64,000 nucleotides of DNA from Reyranella sp. CPCC 100927 (GCF_007859315.1 NZ_VOHA01000022.1:56792-120791), one strand, 5' to 3'. Positions 45,152 to 55,848 are shown, numbered from the stretch's first letter. The notes: generated by a model from the sequence alone, not told the origin. Program-made: numbers and translations.

Positions 45152-45185
45152 AAACCGCCCGGCTCCGTGCGGAACCGGGCGGTTT
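45152..45185 (-). terminator. Rho-independent terminator of the thiolase gene
   Basis: A 16-base stem with a single mismatch (AAACCGCCCGGCTCCG / CGGAACCGGGCGGTTT) and a two-base loop, followed leftward by a T-run on the minus strand, 10 bases past the thiolase stop. It would end or reduce transcription before the MaoC-N gene. Confidence 0.88.
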
Positions 45186-45195
45186 GTCGGGGTCG

Positions 45196-46398
45196 TTAAG
45201 CGTCGAGACGACCGATGATCGAGACCGACGACACGTTCTCACGCGGCAGGCCGCCGAGATTGTGGGTCATGCCGATCCGCGGATCCTTGAGCTGGCGGGG
45301 GCCCGCCTTGCCCTGCAGCTGCAGGTACATCTCGTAGAGCATGCGCAGGCCCGAGGCACCGATCGGATGGCCGAAGCATTTCAGGCCGCCGTCGATCTGG
45401 CAGGGGATCTTGCCGTCGGCATCGTAGAAGCCGTCGAGCACGTCCTTCCAGCCCTTGCCGGTCTCGGAGATGTGCAGGTCTTCCATGGTCACCAGCTCGG
45501 TGACCGAGAAGCAGTCGTGCACCTCGAACATCGAGACTTCGTCGCGCGGGTTCTTGATGCCCGCCTCTTCGTAGGCGCGCTTCGAGGCGATCCGCGTGGT
45601 GTGCAGGTAGCTGCCGTCCCACGAGTTGTGGCCCGACTCCGAGCCGTTGGAGACGGCGAGCTGCAGCGCCTTGACGCTGATCAGGTCGTGCTTGCCCAGC
45701 GACTTGGCGATCTCCGGCGTGGTGACGATCGCCGCCGCCGCACCGTCGGACACGCCGCAGCAATCGAACAGGCCGAGCGGCGCGGCGATCATCGGCGCGT
45801 TGAGGATGGTGTCCATGTCCACCGCCTTCTGGAGGTGGGCCTTGGTGTTCTTGGCGCCGTTCTGGTGGCTCTTCCACGACACATGGCCGATGGCGCGCTT
45901 GAGGTCGTCGTACTGGACGTTGTGCGCCGCCATGTAGGCCGAGGCGAGCTGGGCGAAGTTGCCCGGTGCCGTGCCGTTGGCATTCCACAGCGCCTGCAGC
46001 GGGCCGCCACGGCCGCCCGGCAGACCGCCGTAACCGGTGTCCTTCAGCTTCTCGACACCCAGCGCCAACGCGAAGTCGGCGGCACCCGAGGCCACCGCGT
46101 AGCAGGCGCCGCGGAAGGCTTCGGTGCCCGAGGCGCAGAAGTTCTCGACATGCGTCACCGGGATGTTCGGCAGGCGCAGCGTGACCGACAGCGGCACGCC
46201 GGACTTGCCGACATGCACCTCGTCGATCGCGGTCGAGAACCAGGCGGCCTGGAGCTGCTTCATGTCGATGCCGGCATCCGCCACGCATTCCTTGAAGGCC
46301 TCAACCATCAGCTCTTCGGCGCCGGCGTCCCAACGTTCGCCGAACTTCGAGCAGCCCATGCCGAGGATCGCGACCTTGTCCTTGATGCCCTTGGCCAT
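45196..46398 (-). CDS. Thiolase / SCP-x-like acetyl-CoA acyltransferase
   Basis: A 400-residue thiolase-fold protein of the SCP-x group. Nucleophile Cys in VENFCASGTEAF, His in EVHDCFSVTE and the C-terminal GHPIGASGLRM. This subgroup includes 3-ketoacyl-CoA thiolases for branched or steroid side chains and retro-aldolases such as Ltp2/Sal1, which need a DUF35 partner. The upstream gene supplies a DUF35 domain. Spacing of 68 bases and shared strand imply one transcript. Confidence 0.9.
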   Translation of the reverse strand: MAKGIKDKVAILGMGCSKFGERWDAGAEELMVEAFKECVADAGIDMKQLQAAWFSTAIDEVHVGKSGVPLSVTLRLPNIPVTHVENFCASGTEAFRGACYAVASGAADFALALGVEKLKDTGYGGLPGGRGGPLQALWNANGTAPGNFAQLASAYMAAHNVQYDDLKRAIGHVSWKSHQNGAKNTKAHLQKAVDMDTILNAPMIAAPLGLFDCCGVSDGAAAAIVTTPEIAKSLGKHDLISVKALQLAVSNGSESGHNSWDGSYLHTTRIASKRAYEEAGIKNPRDEVSMFEVHDCFSVTELVTMEDLHISETGKGWKDVLDGFYDADGKIPCQIDGGLKCFGHPIGASGLRMLYEMYLQLQGKAGPRQLKDPRIGMTHNLGGLPRENVSSVSIIGRLDA

Positions 46399-46466
46399 CG
46401 CACGGTCTCCTTTCGTGCCCTGTACTCTCTGGAACTCTGTGAATTACGCGGGAAAGAGGGCGCCGG

Positions 46467-47909
46467 TCAGACCGGCGCCGCCTTCCAGAAGTAGCGCTTG
46501 AACCCGCCACGCATCGTGTCGTTGTCACGAATGCGGAACGTCATGCGCATCTTGGTGCCGACCTTGACCTGTTCCTTGTCGCAGTCGGTGAAGTCGGCCG
46601 TGAATCGCCCGCCCTCGGGGAAGGTGACCATGCCGTAATACGCCGGGGGGTCCGGCGAATAAGTGAGCGCGTCGGCCGTGAACGACATGATGGAGGCCTC
46701 GAGGCCGGCCATCGGGTAGTCGTCCTGGCTGTCCATCGCGTGGCAGTTCGGGTTGACGCAGATCTGCGCCCGCGGGAACTGGATGGTGCCGCAGACGCGG
46801 CACTTGCCGCCGACCAGGCCGTAGATCATGTCGCGCTTGCGCCATAGGACCGACAGCGCCGTCTTCTTGTCGAACTCGGCCCGCATGCCCTTTTCAAGCG
46901 GCAACATCTCGTTGAAGGCGAGGAACTTCATGTAGTTCTTCTCTTCCTTCCGGCGCGCCAGCCAGCCCGACAGGCCCAGGCGCTTGCCGAGCTTGCCGAT
47001 CTCGGCCGTGACCTCGAGCGCGATGATGTCGACGCCCTGGCCGAAGCCGACGACCAGGATCTTGTCGCCCGGCTTGGCGTTCTCCAGCGCATCGACCAGC
47101 ATGACCAGCGCATGCGCCGAGCCGGTGTCGCCGAGCTGGGCATTCAGCAGGTCACGCACCGCCGTCTCGGCGATGCCGGCCATCTTGGCCATCTGCTTGG
47201 GCACGGCGCCCATCAGGCTCGGCATGACGAAGTGGGTGATGTCAGCGCCCTTCAGGCCGAACGCCTGCAGCGCTTCCTTGATCGCCGGGGGCACGATCTT
47301 CACGTAGCCTTCGTCGCGGATCCAGCGCTCTTCCCAGCCGTAGTCGAAGTCCGATTCATCGCCGCGGAAATGGTCGACGAAGTCCATCGACACTGAGCGG
47401 GTGCCCAACAGCTTGGCGATCACCTTGTCGGTGCCCAGCATCAGCGCCGCCGCGCCATCGCCGTACTGCAGCTCGCCGGCCGAGGCCACGCGGGCGAGCC
47501 GCTTGTCGGCCGCGGTGACCAGGGTCGGCGCGCCCGAGCCGGCCGCGTTCAGGCCGGCGATCAGGGCCGAGGTGCCGGCCTTCTGCGAACCGCCGATGTC
47601 GGCCGCCATCAGGCCCTGCTCGACGGTGAGCGCCGTGCCGATGACGCCGGCGTTCTGGCGGTCCTTGAAGGGGTGCGTGGTCGAGGCGAAGTAGAGGTTC
47701 TTCAGGGTCTTCGGATCGGTGCCGTTGAGGCAGTCGCGCGCCGCCTCGACCGCCATGGTGAGCGAATCCTCGTCCCAGTTGGCCATCGAGCGCTCGCCCT
47801 TGGACTGGCCGCGCAGGCCAGGTGCGAACCACTTGTTCGCCTCGTAGACCGCCTGGCGGTTGAGCCGCAGCCGCGGAACGTAGGCGCCAAAAGCCGTGAT
47901 GCCGACCAT
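46467..47909 (-). CDS. HMG-CoA-synthase-like protein fused to a DUF35/OB zinc-ribbon domain
   Basis: A 480-residue fusion. Residues 1 to about 340 are thiolase-fold, HMG-CoA-synthase/KAS III-like (MVGITAFGAYVPRLRLNRQ; AGELQYGDGAAALML). Residues from about 355 form a DUF35 unit: zinc ribbon CRVCG...CVNPNCHA followed by an OB-fold. Where the family has its Cys nucleophile the sequence is IGGSQKAGTSALIAG, with no Cys, and the expected Glu and His are also not evident (FASTTHPF; THFVMPS). It may be a structural or acyl-shuttling partner of the thiolase encoded just downstream. Confidence 0.85.
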   Translation of the reverse strand: MVGITAFGAYVPRLRLNRQAVYEANKWFAPGLRGQSKGERSMANWDEDSLTMAVEAARDCLNGTDPKTLKNLYFASTTHPFKDRQNAGVIGTALTVEQGLMAADIGGSQKAGTSALIAGLNAAGSGAPTLVTAADKRLARVASAGELQYGDGAAALMLGTDKVIAKLLGTRSVSMDFVDHFRGDESDFDYGWEERWIRDEGYVKIVPPAIKEALQAFGLKGADITHFVMPSLMGAVPKQMAKMAGIAETAVRDLLNAQLGDTGSAHALVMLVDALENAKPGDKILVVGFGQGVDIIALEVTAEIGKLGKRLGLSGWLARRKEEKNYMKFLAFNEMLPLEKGMRAEFDKKTALSVLWRKRDMIYGLVGGKCRVCGTIQFPRAQICVNPNCHAMDSQDDYPMAGLEASIMSFTADALTYSPDPPAYYGMVTFPEGGRFTADFTDCDKEQVKVGTKMRMTFRIRDNDTMRGGFKRYFWKAAPV

Positions 47910-48118
47910 TCGCCAAATCCCTCCGATAGAAACGCTTGGTTCTGCTTACGTGAGCCGCGGCGCCCCGGCGGAAGCGCGGTCGGCTCGTGAATGCTGATTT
48001 ACCTTAGACCCGGCGACTGGGGCGCGCGACACCGATTTTGCTCATCCGCCCCGCTTTGCGGTCATGGGTTTCGGATTGTGGAACATTGTGCCGCTGCAGC
48101 CTGCGCTGCCCACAAACA

Positions 48119-48146
48119 AGAAGCCCGGCACTGAGGCCGGGCTTCT
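48119..48146 (-). terminator. Rho-independent terminator of the acyl-CoA dehydrogenase pair
   Basis: Perfect 11-base stem AGAAGCCCGGC / GCCGGGCTTCT with a six-base loop, six bases beyond the stop at 48152, followed on the minus strand by a T-rich stretch (TTGTTTG). Confidence 0.88.
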
Positions 48147-48151
48147 GTCGC

Positions 48152-49294
48152 TTATGCCGCCATCGACAAATTGCCGTAGCGCGTCAGGTGATGCTGTGAA
48201 CTGCCGAACAAGGTGTCGACCATGGTCAGACGCTTGAAGTAGTGGCTGACCGCCAGCTCGTCGGTGACGCCCATGCCGCCGTGCATCTGCACGGCGCTCT
48301 GGCCCACGAACTTGCCCGACTTGCCGATCTGCACCTTGGCGCCCGAGGCCGCCTTCTTGCGCACCGTCGCGTCGGGATCGTCGATCTTGAGCGTCGCCAT
48401 CAAGGTCATCGAGCGCGCTTCCTGGGCATTGGTGAAGCAGTCGACCATGCGATGCTGCAGCACCTGGAACTTGCCGATCGGCACGCCGAACTGCTTGCGC
48501 GTCTTGATGTATTCCAGCGTCTGCTTGTTGAGCGCATCCATGCAGCCGACGGCTTCGGCGCACAGCGCCACGATGGCGCGATCGAGCACGCCCTCGAACA
48601 GCGCCAGCCCGTTGTCGACCTGGCCGACGACGGCGTCGGCACCGGCGCTGACGTTGTCGAACGTCACTTCCGAGGCGCGCAGCGCATCCTGCGTGGGATA
48701 GTCGCGCCGGGTGATGCCCTTGGCCTTGGCGTCGATGGCGAAGACCGTGATGCCCTTCTCGTCACGCTGGCCGCCCGACGTGCGGGCAGTGACGAAGATC
48801 GTGTCGGCCGAGGCGGCGTTGTAGACGACACCCTTGTGGCCCGAGAGCACGTAGCCGCCGCCGCTCTTCTTGGCGGTGACGGCGACGTCGGCCAGGTTGT
48901 AGCGCGACTGCTTCTCGACATAGGCGACGGCGAACTGCTTCTCGCCGCCGATCATCGGCGCCAGCAGCGCTTCCTTCTGCGCCGCATTGCCGCCTGATGC
49001 CAGCAAGCCGCCGCCCAGGATCACCGTGGGCAGATAGGGCTCGAGCACCAGGCCGGAGCCGAAGGCTTCCATCAGGATCGCCGTCTCGACCATGCCGCCG
49101 CCGAAGCCGCCGTCGTCCTCGCTGAACGACATGCCGAGCCAGCCCAGCTCGGCGAACTTGGCCCAGTTCTCCGGCAGCCAGCCACGATCGGAGGCGGCGA
49201 TCTTGCGCCGCGTCTCGAACGCGTATTGCTCGCGCACGAAGCGCTCGACGCCTTCCTTGATCTGCTTCTGTTCGTCCGAATACGACAGATCCAT
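48152..49294 (-). CDS. Acyl-CoA dehydrogenase subunit (ChsE2/FadE-like)
   Basis: A 380-residue flavoprotein of the acyl-CoA dehydrogenase family, beginning MDLSYSDEQKQIKEGVERFV, with KTRKQFGVPIGKFQVLQHR in the C-terminal helical domain and ending FGSSQHHLTRYG. Compared with classic members it lacks a clear catalytic Glu in the usual loop, as seen for one subunit of heteromeric steroid-type dehydrogenases. It follows the second dehydrogenase gene by 42 bases. Confidence 0.9.
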   Translation of the reverse strand: MDLSYSDEQKQIKEGVERFVREQYAFETRRKIAASDRGWLPENWAKFAELGWLGMSFSEDDGGFGGGMVETAILMEAFGSGLVLEPYLPTVILGGGLLASGGNAAQKEALLAPMIGGEKQFAVAYVEKQSRYNLADVAVTAKKSGGGYVLSGHKGVVYNAASADTIFVTARTSGGQRDEKGITVFAIDAKAKGITRRDYPTQDALRASEVTFDNVSAGADAVVGQVDNGLALFEGVLDRAIVALCAEAVGCMDALNKQTLEYIKTRKQFGVPIGKFQVLQHRMVDCFTNAQEARSMTLMATLKIDDPDATVRKKAASGAKVQIGKSGKFVGQSAVQMHGGMGVTDELAVSHYFKRLTMVDTLFGSSQHHLTRYGNLSMAA

Positions 49295-49336
49295 CCGACT
49301 TACTCCCTCCGCATTCCCGTACCGTTATGCCCTGTT

Positions 49337-50533
<1,197 letters not shown>

Positions 50534-50674
50534 GAATCTCCTCCACAGGCGTCGCGCCAGTGCGCGTGACGCCCGGTTCACTTTGCCGGGATAGTAGCAG
50601 CCGCGCCCTGTCGGGCAAGACCGGCCGGCCCTGGCGTTCGCGGCGCGGAACCCTGCACGGGGTTGTGTCGTCGT

Positions 50675-50711
50675 CCAATCATCTTCATTGTACACAGATG
50701 ATGATGATTGG
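50675..50711. promoter_or_regulatory. Inverted repeat, candidate operator between divergent genes
   Basis: CCAATCATC-N19-GATGATTGG, perfect nine-base arms, ending 10 bases before the LysR start and in the shared promoter region of the acyl-CoA dehydrogenase unit. The centre includes TTGTACA. Position fits LysR autoregulation and control of the cluster. Confidence 0.55.
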
Positions 50712-50720
50712 AATTGATGG

Positions 50721-51689
50721 ATGAACTTGCTGGCGCCAACGGTCTCGGTGGAGCCGGGAGTGGCACCGCGCCTGGTGTGCGAGGTTCGCCATCTCAGGCT
50801 CATTCAGGCCATCGCCCGCGAGCAGGGCGTCACGCGCGCGGCGGCGTGGCTGAACCTGACCCAGTCGGCGCTCAGCCATCAGCTGCTCAATCTGGAACGT
50901 GATCTTGACGTCAAGCTGTTCGACCGCGTCGGCAAGCGCATGGTGCCCTCCGCCGCGGGGCACCGGCTGCTGGCCGCGGCCAACCGCGTGCTGGGCGAGC
51001 TGGCCGAGACCGAGCTGGAGCTGCGTCGTGCCCAGGCCGAGCGTACGCCGCTGCGCGTGGCGGCCGGCTGTCCGACCTCCTATGGCTGGCTTGCCGGCGT
51101 GCTGGCGCGGTTCGGGGGCGAGCATCCGGCGCTGGATATTCAGGTCGGTTTCCAGGCCACGCGACGTGAGCTCGAGGCGCTGGCCGGCGACGAGATCGAC
51201 GTCGCCGTGACCTCACGGCCCGGCCGTGACGAGCGTTTCGAGCGGCGCCGCCTGTTTTCGCTCGACATCGTGGCCGTGCTCGCCGCCGGCCATCCGCTGG
51301 CGGCGCAACGCACGTCGCGGCATCCCGGCGTGCGCTGGCAGGGCCTCGCAGGGCAGACCCTGCTCATCCACGACCTGCCCGACGACGATGTCGAACGCCT
51401 GCGTGCCGTCGTGCGCGGCGTCGGCAATCGCCACGCAGGCTCGGGCCAGATCTGGCGCGTGCAGCTCACCGAAGCCATCGCCGAACTGGCCCGCGCCGGC
51501 CATGGCGTCGGCGTGATCACGCGCTGGTCGGCGGAGCCGTTCAAGGGTGATCGCGGTCTGGCGACGATGCCGCTGCTGCCGCTGAAGAAGCGTGACTTCT
51601 GGGCGGTCTGGCGTCGGGCCAATCCGCGCGGCCTGCCGATGCGGGAACTGGCCGAGCATCTCGCCCGCTCGATGCGCACCAGCGGCTAG
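50721..51689 (+). CDS. LysR-family transcriptional regulator (MetR-like)
   Basis: A 322-residue LTTR with the helix-turn-helix GVTRAAAWLNLTQSALSHQ at about residues 36-55 and effector domain through residue 315. The HTH is nearest to MetR-type sequences. It is transcribed away from the acyl-CoA dehydrogenase genes with a 187-base intergenic region holding a good inverted repeat, the standard layout for an LTTR and its target. Confidence 0.92.
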   Translation: MNLLAPTVSVEPGVAPRLVCEVRHLRLIQAIAREQGVTRAAAWLNLTQSALSHQLLNLERDLDVKLFDRVGKRMVPSAAGHRLLAAANRVLGELAETELELRRAQAERTPLRVAAGCPTSYGWLAGVLARFGGEHPALDIQVGFQATRRELEALAGDEIDVAVTSRPGRDERFERRRLFSLDIVAVLAAGHPLAAQRTSRHPGVRWQGLAGQTLLIHDLPDDDVERLRAVVRGVGNRHAGSGQIWRVQLTEAIAELARAGHGVGVITRWSAEPFKGDRGLATMPLLPLKKRDFWAVWRRANPRGLPMRELAEHLARSMRTSG

Positions 51690-51701
51690 TGTGAATCATC
51701 T

Positions 51702-51772
51702 GGGAGCGCGGGCCTCCGGCCCGCACCGGCGCGTAGCGCCGGGTCATGAGCGGGCGGGACGCCCGCGCTCCC
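51702..51772. repeat. Inverted intergenic repeat, family D
   Basis: GGGAGCGCGGGC and GCCCGCGCTCCC arms enclosing two smaller palindromes (GGCCTCCGGCC and CGGCGCGTAGCGCCG). Only one copy is seen in the window. It is in the gap between the LysR gene and the MDR gene. Confidence 0.85.
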
Positions 51773-51895
51773 GGGTGCAATCTATCCGGCTCATCATTGT
51801 GATGACGACAATGAGCTGGCTGCATCGAAGGGCGGTGCCTAGCTTGACCGCGTGAGCCGGCCCCATCGGCCGTGCGGGATTGACGGTCGCAGCCC

Positions 51896-52900
51896 ATGAA
51901 AGTGTATGCCTATGCCGAGCGCATCGCGCTCGATGATCTGCGAGTCATGGAACGGCCCGACCCGCAGCCGGGACCGCATGACGTGGTGTTGCGCATGCGC
52001 GCCGCCGCCCTGAACTATCGCGACCTCGCCATCGCGCGCGGCCACTATCATGTCGGCGTCCAGCCGCCGCTGGTGCCAGTCTCCGACGGTGCCGGCGAGG
52101 TGATCGCCGTCGGTGCGCGGGTCACGCGCGTGCGGCAGGGCGATCTCGCGTGTCCGGTCTACCTGCCGGACTGGATCGATGGTCCGGTCAGTCCGCGCGT
52201 GGCGCGCCGGCGGCTGGGCGGTCCCAGCGACGGCGTGCTCGCCGAGTTCATGTGCCTGAACGAGGAGGAGGTGGTGCGGGCGCCGTCGCACCTGTCGCCC
52301 GAGGAGGCCGCGACCTTGCCGGTGACGGCGGTCACGGCATGGCACGCGCTCTATCAGAACGCGACCTTGCGTCCGGGGGAGACCCTGCTGGTGCAAGGTG
52401 CCGGCGGTGTCTCCATGGCCGCCCTGCAGCTTGCCCGCGCTGGCGGCGCACGCGTGATCGCACTCATCCGCGGCAGCCGCCACGCCGAGCGCCTGCGCGC
52501 GTTGGGCATCGAGGACATCGTGACCACAGGCGATGTCGCCGACTGGCCGGCGCAGGTCCTGGCCCTGACCGGCGGTGTCGATGTCGCCATCGATGTGGCG
52601 GGTGGTGCGTCGCTGGCGCGCTCGATCGCCGCGACCCGCACCGGTGGTCGCGTCCACCTCGTGGGCTACGCTGCCGATACGGCGGCCAGCATCGACATCT
52701 TCGAGGCGATACGCCGGGCCACCACCATCCACGTCGCCACCGCCGGCAACCGACAGAGCTTCGAGGCGTTGGTGCGCGTGGTGCAGATGCAGGCGATCCG
52801 GCCGGTGGTCGCAAAGACGTTTCCGGTCGCCGCCTTCGGCGCGGCGCTGGAGCAACTGGCCACCGGCGGGCATGTCGGCAAGCTGGTGTTGACGTTCTAG
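51896..52900 (+). CDS. Zinc-independent MDR alcohol dehydrogenase / quinone oxidoreductase
   Basis: A 334-residue medium-chain dehydrogenase. The NAD(P) loop is VQGAGGVSMAALQLA and the N-terminal domain has ALNYRDLAIARGHY, as in quinone oxidoreductases; the catalytic-zinc GHE signature is replaced by VSDGAGEVIAVG, so it should not use zinc. It reduces quinones or enones with NAD(P)H. No operon partner is obvious. Confidence 0.9.
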   Translation: MKVYAYAERIALDDLRVMERPDPQPGPHDVVLRMRAAALNYRDLAIARGHYHVGVQPPLVPVSDGAGEVIAVGARVTRVRQGDLACPVYLPDWIDGPVSPRVARRRLGGPSDGVLAEFMCLNEEEVVRAPSHLSPEEAATLPVTAVTAWHALYQNATLRPGETLLVQGAGGVSMAALQLARAGGARVIALIRGSRHAERLRALGIEDIVTTGDVADWPAQVLALTGGVDVAIDVAGGASLARSIAATRTGGRVHLVGYAADTAASIDIFEAIRRATTIHVATAGNRQSFEALVRVVQMQAIRPVVAKTFPVAAFGAALEQLATGGHVGKLVLTF

Positions 52901-53056
52901 TTGCGATCAATTATTATTCGCATGTGATTGCGGGGTGATCGTGCCCCGCACGTAGGCGTTAACGTCAGCCAACGCGCCGTTCGAACCGGGGGCCCGGATT
53001 CGACCTGCGTGGTTGTGCCTCGAGGTCGGTTCCGGCTCCGCAACAGGAGCCTTGCC

Positions 53057-53902
53057 ATGTCGCAAGCCAGCGCGCCGATCCAATCCACAGTCGCCACCCG
53101 CCACGTCATCGAGCGCCGCCGTCATGATCTGAAGATGCGGCTGCTGACCGTGCGCCGCGTCGGGCGCCTGACGCCGAACATGGTGCGCATTACCCTGACC
53201 GGCGATGACCTGTCGGGTTTCGTGAGCGCGTCGTTCGACGACCACGTCAAACTGTTCTTTGCACCGCCGGGCCAGGACCGGCCGGTGCTGCCGCAGCCGG
53301 GGCCGAACGGCGCCGTCTTTCCTGAGGGCGCAACGCGGCCGGCGGCGCGCGACTACACGCCACGCCGCTATGATCCCGTCGCCAACGAACTCGATATCGA
53401 CTTCGCCTTGCATGACGCCGGGCCGGCAACGGAGTGGGCCGCGGCGGCGCAGCCGGGCCAGATGCTGGGCGTCGGCGGCCCGCGCGGCTCCTTCGTCATT
53501 CCCGACGATTTCGACTGGCATCTGCTGATCGGCGATGAGACCGCCGTGCCGGCCATCGGCCGGCGGCTGGAGGAACTGCCGGCCACGGCGAGTGCCATCG
53601 TCATCGCCGAGGTGGCCAGTGCCGCCGAGGAACTGGCGTGGCAGAGCCGCGCGGCGCTGACGGTAACCTGGTTGCATCGCGGTAGCGAGGCGCCGGGCAG
53701 TGCCGACCGGCTCGAGGCGGCCGTGAACGGCCTGCGCCTGCCGGCGGGCGACGGCTACACGTGGGTCGCGGGCGAATCCGATGTTGCCAAGCGGCTGCGC
53801 CGACGGCTGCTCGATCAGCACGGGTTGCGCAAGGAGTGGTTGCGGGCCGCCGGCTACTGGAAGCGTGGCGCCACAGCCCTGCACGAGACGCACGACGATT
53901 GA
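53057..53902 (+). CDS. Siderophore-interacting protein (ferric-siderophore reductase)
   Basis: A 281-residue SIP/ViuB-type flavoreductase. FAD site RDYTPRRYD (RxYT), the GVGGPRGSFVIP loop, and the NAD(P) segment IGDETAVPAIGRRLEEL are all intact. It reduces ferric siderophores in the cytoplasm to release iron. AGGAG at a normal distance sets the ATG at 53057. No Fur box or siderophore transporter is visible nearby. Confidence 0.92.
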   Translation: MSQASAPIQSTVATRHVIERRRHDLKMRLLTVRRVGRLTPNMVRITLTGDDLSGFVSASFDDHVKLFFAPPGQDRPVLPQPGPNGAVFPEGATRPAARDYTPRRYDPVANELDIDFALHDAGPATEWAAAAQPGQMLGVGGPRGSFVIPDDFDWHLLIGDETAVPAIGRRLEELPATASAIVIAEVASAAEELAWQSRAALTVTWLHRGSEAPGSADRLEAAVNGLRLPAGDGYTWVAGESDVAKRLRRRLLDQHGLRKEWLRAAGYWKRGATALHETHDD

Positions 53903-54008
53903 CCGCGCGCATGTCGGAAGGCTGACCCGGGGTGCTGTAGCGTCAGCGGCGCCTTGCTCATGACCGGCGGTGATGCAATTCTGCGGCCTCCTTTGAGGTT
54001 CGCAGGCG

Positions 54009-55838
54009 ATGAACGAGGCTGTAGCGGCGCTGGTCGATCCGCGGGCGCGGCGTACTGCCGCCCTGCGACGCGCGCCGCTGTTCTCCGGGCTGGATGACGC
54101 CACCCTGCGGGCGGTCGAGGGGTCGTTCGAGGTCATCCCCATTCCCGGCGGGGCCACCCTGTTCGAGGCCGGCGATCCCGGCGATGCGCTGTACGTCGTC
54201 TCGTTCGGCTGCCTGGCCGTGTTCGACCCGCCAGGGCCCGAGGGCAACGTGCGGGTCATCGCCGAAATCCCGGTCGGCGACATCGTGGGCGAGATGTCGC
54301 TGATCGGCCATCGTCGGCGGTCGCATACGATCGCCGCGATCCGCGACAGCGAGGTGCTACGCCTCACGCGCAGTGAATTCGAGCGTGTCTGCGCCGAGCA
54401 TCCCGAGGCGCTGATGGGCCTGCTGGCCAAGGTGGTCGAGCGCTACCGCGCCCCGCCGCGGCCGGACATGCGCCCGCCGCGCACCATCGCGCTGCTGCCG
54501 CACGGGCTCGATACGCCATGCGCACCGTTCGCGGCCGACCTGGCGGCGGCGCTGAAACGCATCCAGGCCACCGGCAAGGTCGAGGTCATCGGCCCCGAGG
54601 CGATGGGATCGCCGCCGGAGAATTTCTATCGCGCCGAGGCCGAGTCCGCCTTCGTCGTCTATCGCGCCGACCCTGGCCTGACGCCGTGGACCCGCATGTG
54701 CCTGCGCCAGGCCGACGCGCTGCTGGTGCTCGCCATCGTCGACCGGCCGCCGACCGGCCCGCAGCTGATCGATGCGATCCGGGCCGAGGAGATGTTCCGC
54801 GGCGGCCCGTTCCGCTCCCGTCGCGAACTGGTGCTGGTGCACGAGGACGGGCGGCGCGCCAAGCCGGGCACCACGGCGCAGTGGCTGCACGGCCAGGATT
54901 ACGGCATGCACCATCACGTGCGCCTGGGCCGCGACAACGACTTCAACCGGCTGGCGCGGCTGCTGCTGAATCGTTCGGTGGGCGTGGTGATGGCGGGCGG
55001 CGGGGCGCGCGGCTTTGCCCATATCGGCGCCGTGCGGGCGCTGCGCGAGGCCGGCGTGCCCATCGATCTGGTCGGCGGCACCAGCATGGGCGCCATCGTC
55101 GCCGCCAGCGTGGCCGCGGGCTGGACGGTCGAGGAGATGCAGGAGCGTTTCCGGCGTTCGTTCGTCGAACACAACCCGCTGAACGACTACACGGTACCGT
55201 TCGTCTCGCTGTTCTCCGGCAAGCGCGTCACCCGCTTGCTGCGCGCCGCCTTCGGCGAAAGCGATATCGAGGACTTGCCCAAGCCGTTCTTCTGCGTATC
55301 GGCGAACCTGACGCGCCAGAACGCCGACGTGCATCGCCGCGGCAAGCTGTGGCATTGGCTGCGCGCCAGCGTATCGATCCCCGGCGTGCTGCCGCCGGTG
55401 CTGGCCGGCGGCAACGTGCATGTCGACGGCGGCGTGATCGACAACTTCCCGGTCACGGCGATGCGCAATATCGGCCGCGGTCCGGTGATCGGCATCGACA
55501 TCGAGACCGGCGGCGGTCTGTCGGCTGGTGCCGACGTCGTCGAGTCGTGGTCGGCATGGGAGTTCCTGCGGCGCCTGGTGTGGAATCGCGACGAGACGTT
55601 GCCGATACCATCGATCGTGCGCGTGCTGTTGCGTTCGGCACTGGTCGGCAGCACGTCGCGGGCACTGACCGATCGAACGCAGGTCGACATGCTGGTCCTG
55701 CCGCCGATGCAGGACATCGACCTGCTCGACTGGACCAGCTTCGATCGCGCCGTCGATTCGGGCTACGCGCAGACCATGAAAGCGCTCGAGGTGGCGCGCG
55801 GCGAAAGCGTTGCCCGGCGGCTTTATCTGGCGTCGTGA
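54009..55838 (+). CDS. Cyclic-nucleotide-binding patatin-like phospholipase (NTE/RssA-type)
   Basis: A 609-residue protein. An N-terminal cNMP-binding-type beta-barrel (about residues 15-140; GDPGDALYVVSFGCLAVFD and GEMSLIGHRRRSHT) is followed by a middle region with LLPHGLDTPCA, and the patatin catalytic domain: oxyanion GGGARGFAHIG near residue 328, Ser in GGTSMGAIVAA near 356, and Asp in DGGVIDNFPV near 474. Related to neuropathy-target-esterase-like lysophospholipases that act on membrane lipids, possibly gated by cyclic nucleotide. Confidence 0.93.
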   Translation: MNEAVAALVDPRARRTAALRRAPLFSGLDDATLRAVEGSFEVIPIPGGATLFEAGDPGDALYVVSFGCLAVFDPPGPEGNVRVIAEIPVGDIVGEMSLIGHRRRSHTIAAIRDSEVLRLTRSEFERVCAEHPEALMGLLAKVVERYRAPPRPDMRPPRTIALLPHGLDTPCAPFAADLAAALKRIQATGKVEVIGPEAMGSPPENFYRAEAESAFVVYRADPGLTPWTRMCLRQADALLVLAIVDRPPTGPQLIDAIRAEEMFRGGPFRSRRELVLVHEDGRRAKPGTTAQWLHGQDYGMHHHVRLGRDNDFNRLARLLLNRSVGVVMAGGGARGFAHIGAVRALREAGVPIDLVGGTSMGAIVAASVAAGWTVEEMQERFRRSFVEHNPLNDYTVPFVSLFSGKRVTRLLRAAFGESDIEDLPKPFFCVSANLTRQNADVHRRGKLWHWLRASVSIPGVLPPVLAGGNVHVDGGVIDNFPVTAMRNIGRGPVIGIDIETGGGLSAGADVVESWSAWEFLRRLVWNRDETLPIPSIVRVLLRSALVGSTSRALTDRTQVDMLVLPPMQDIDLLDWTSFDRAVDSGYAQTMKALEVARGESVARRLYLAS

Positions 55839-55848
55839 CGCCGGTCCC

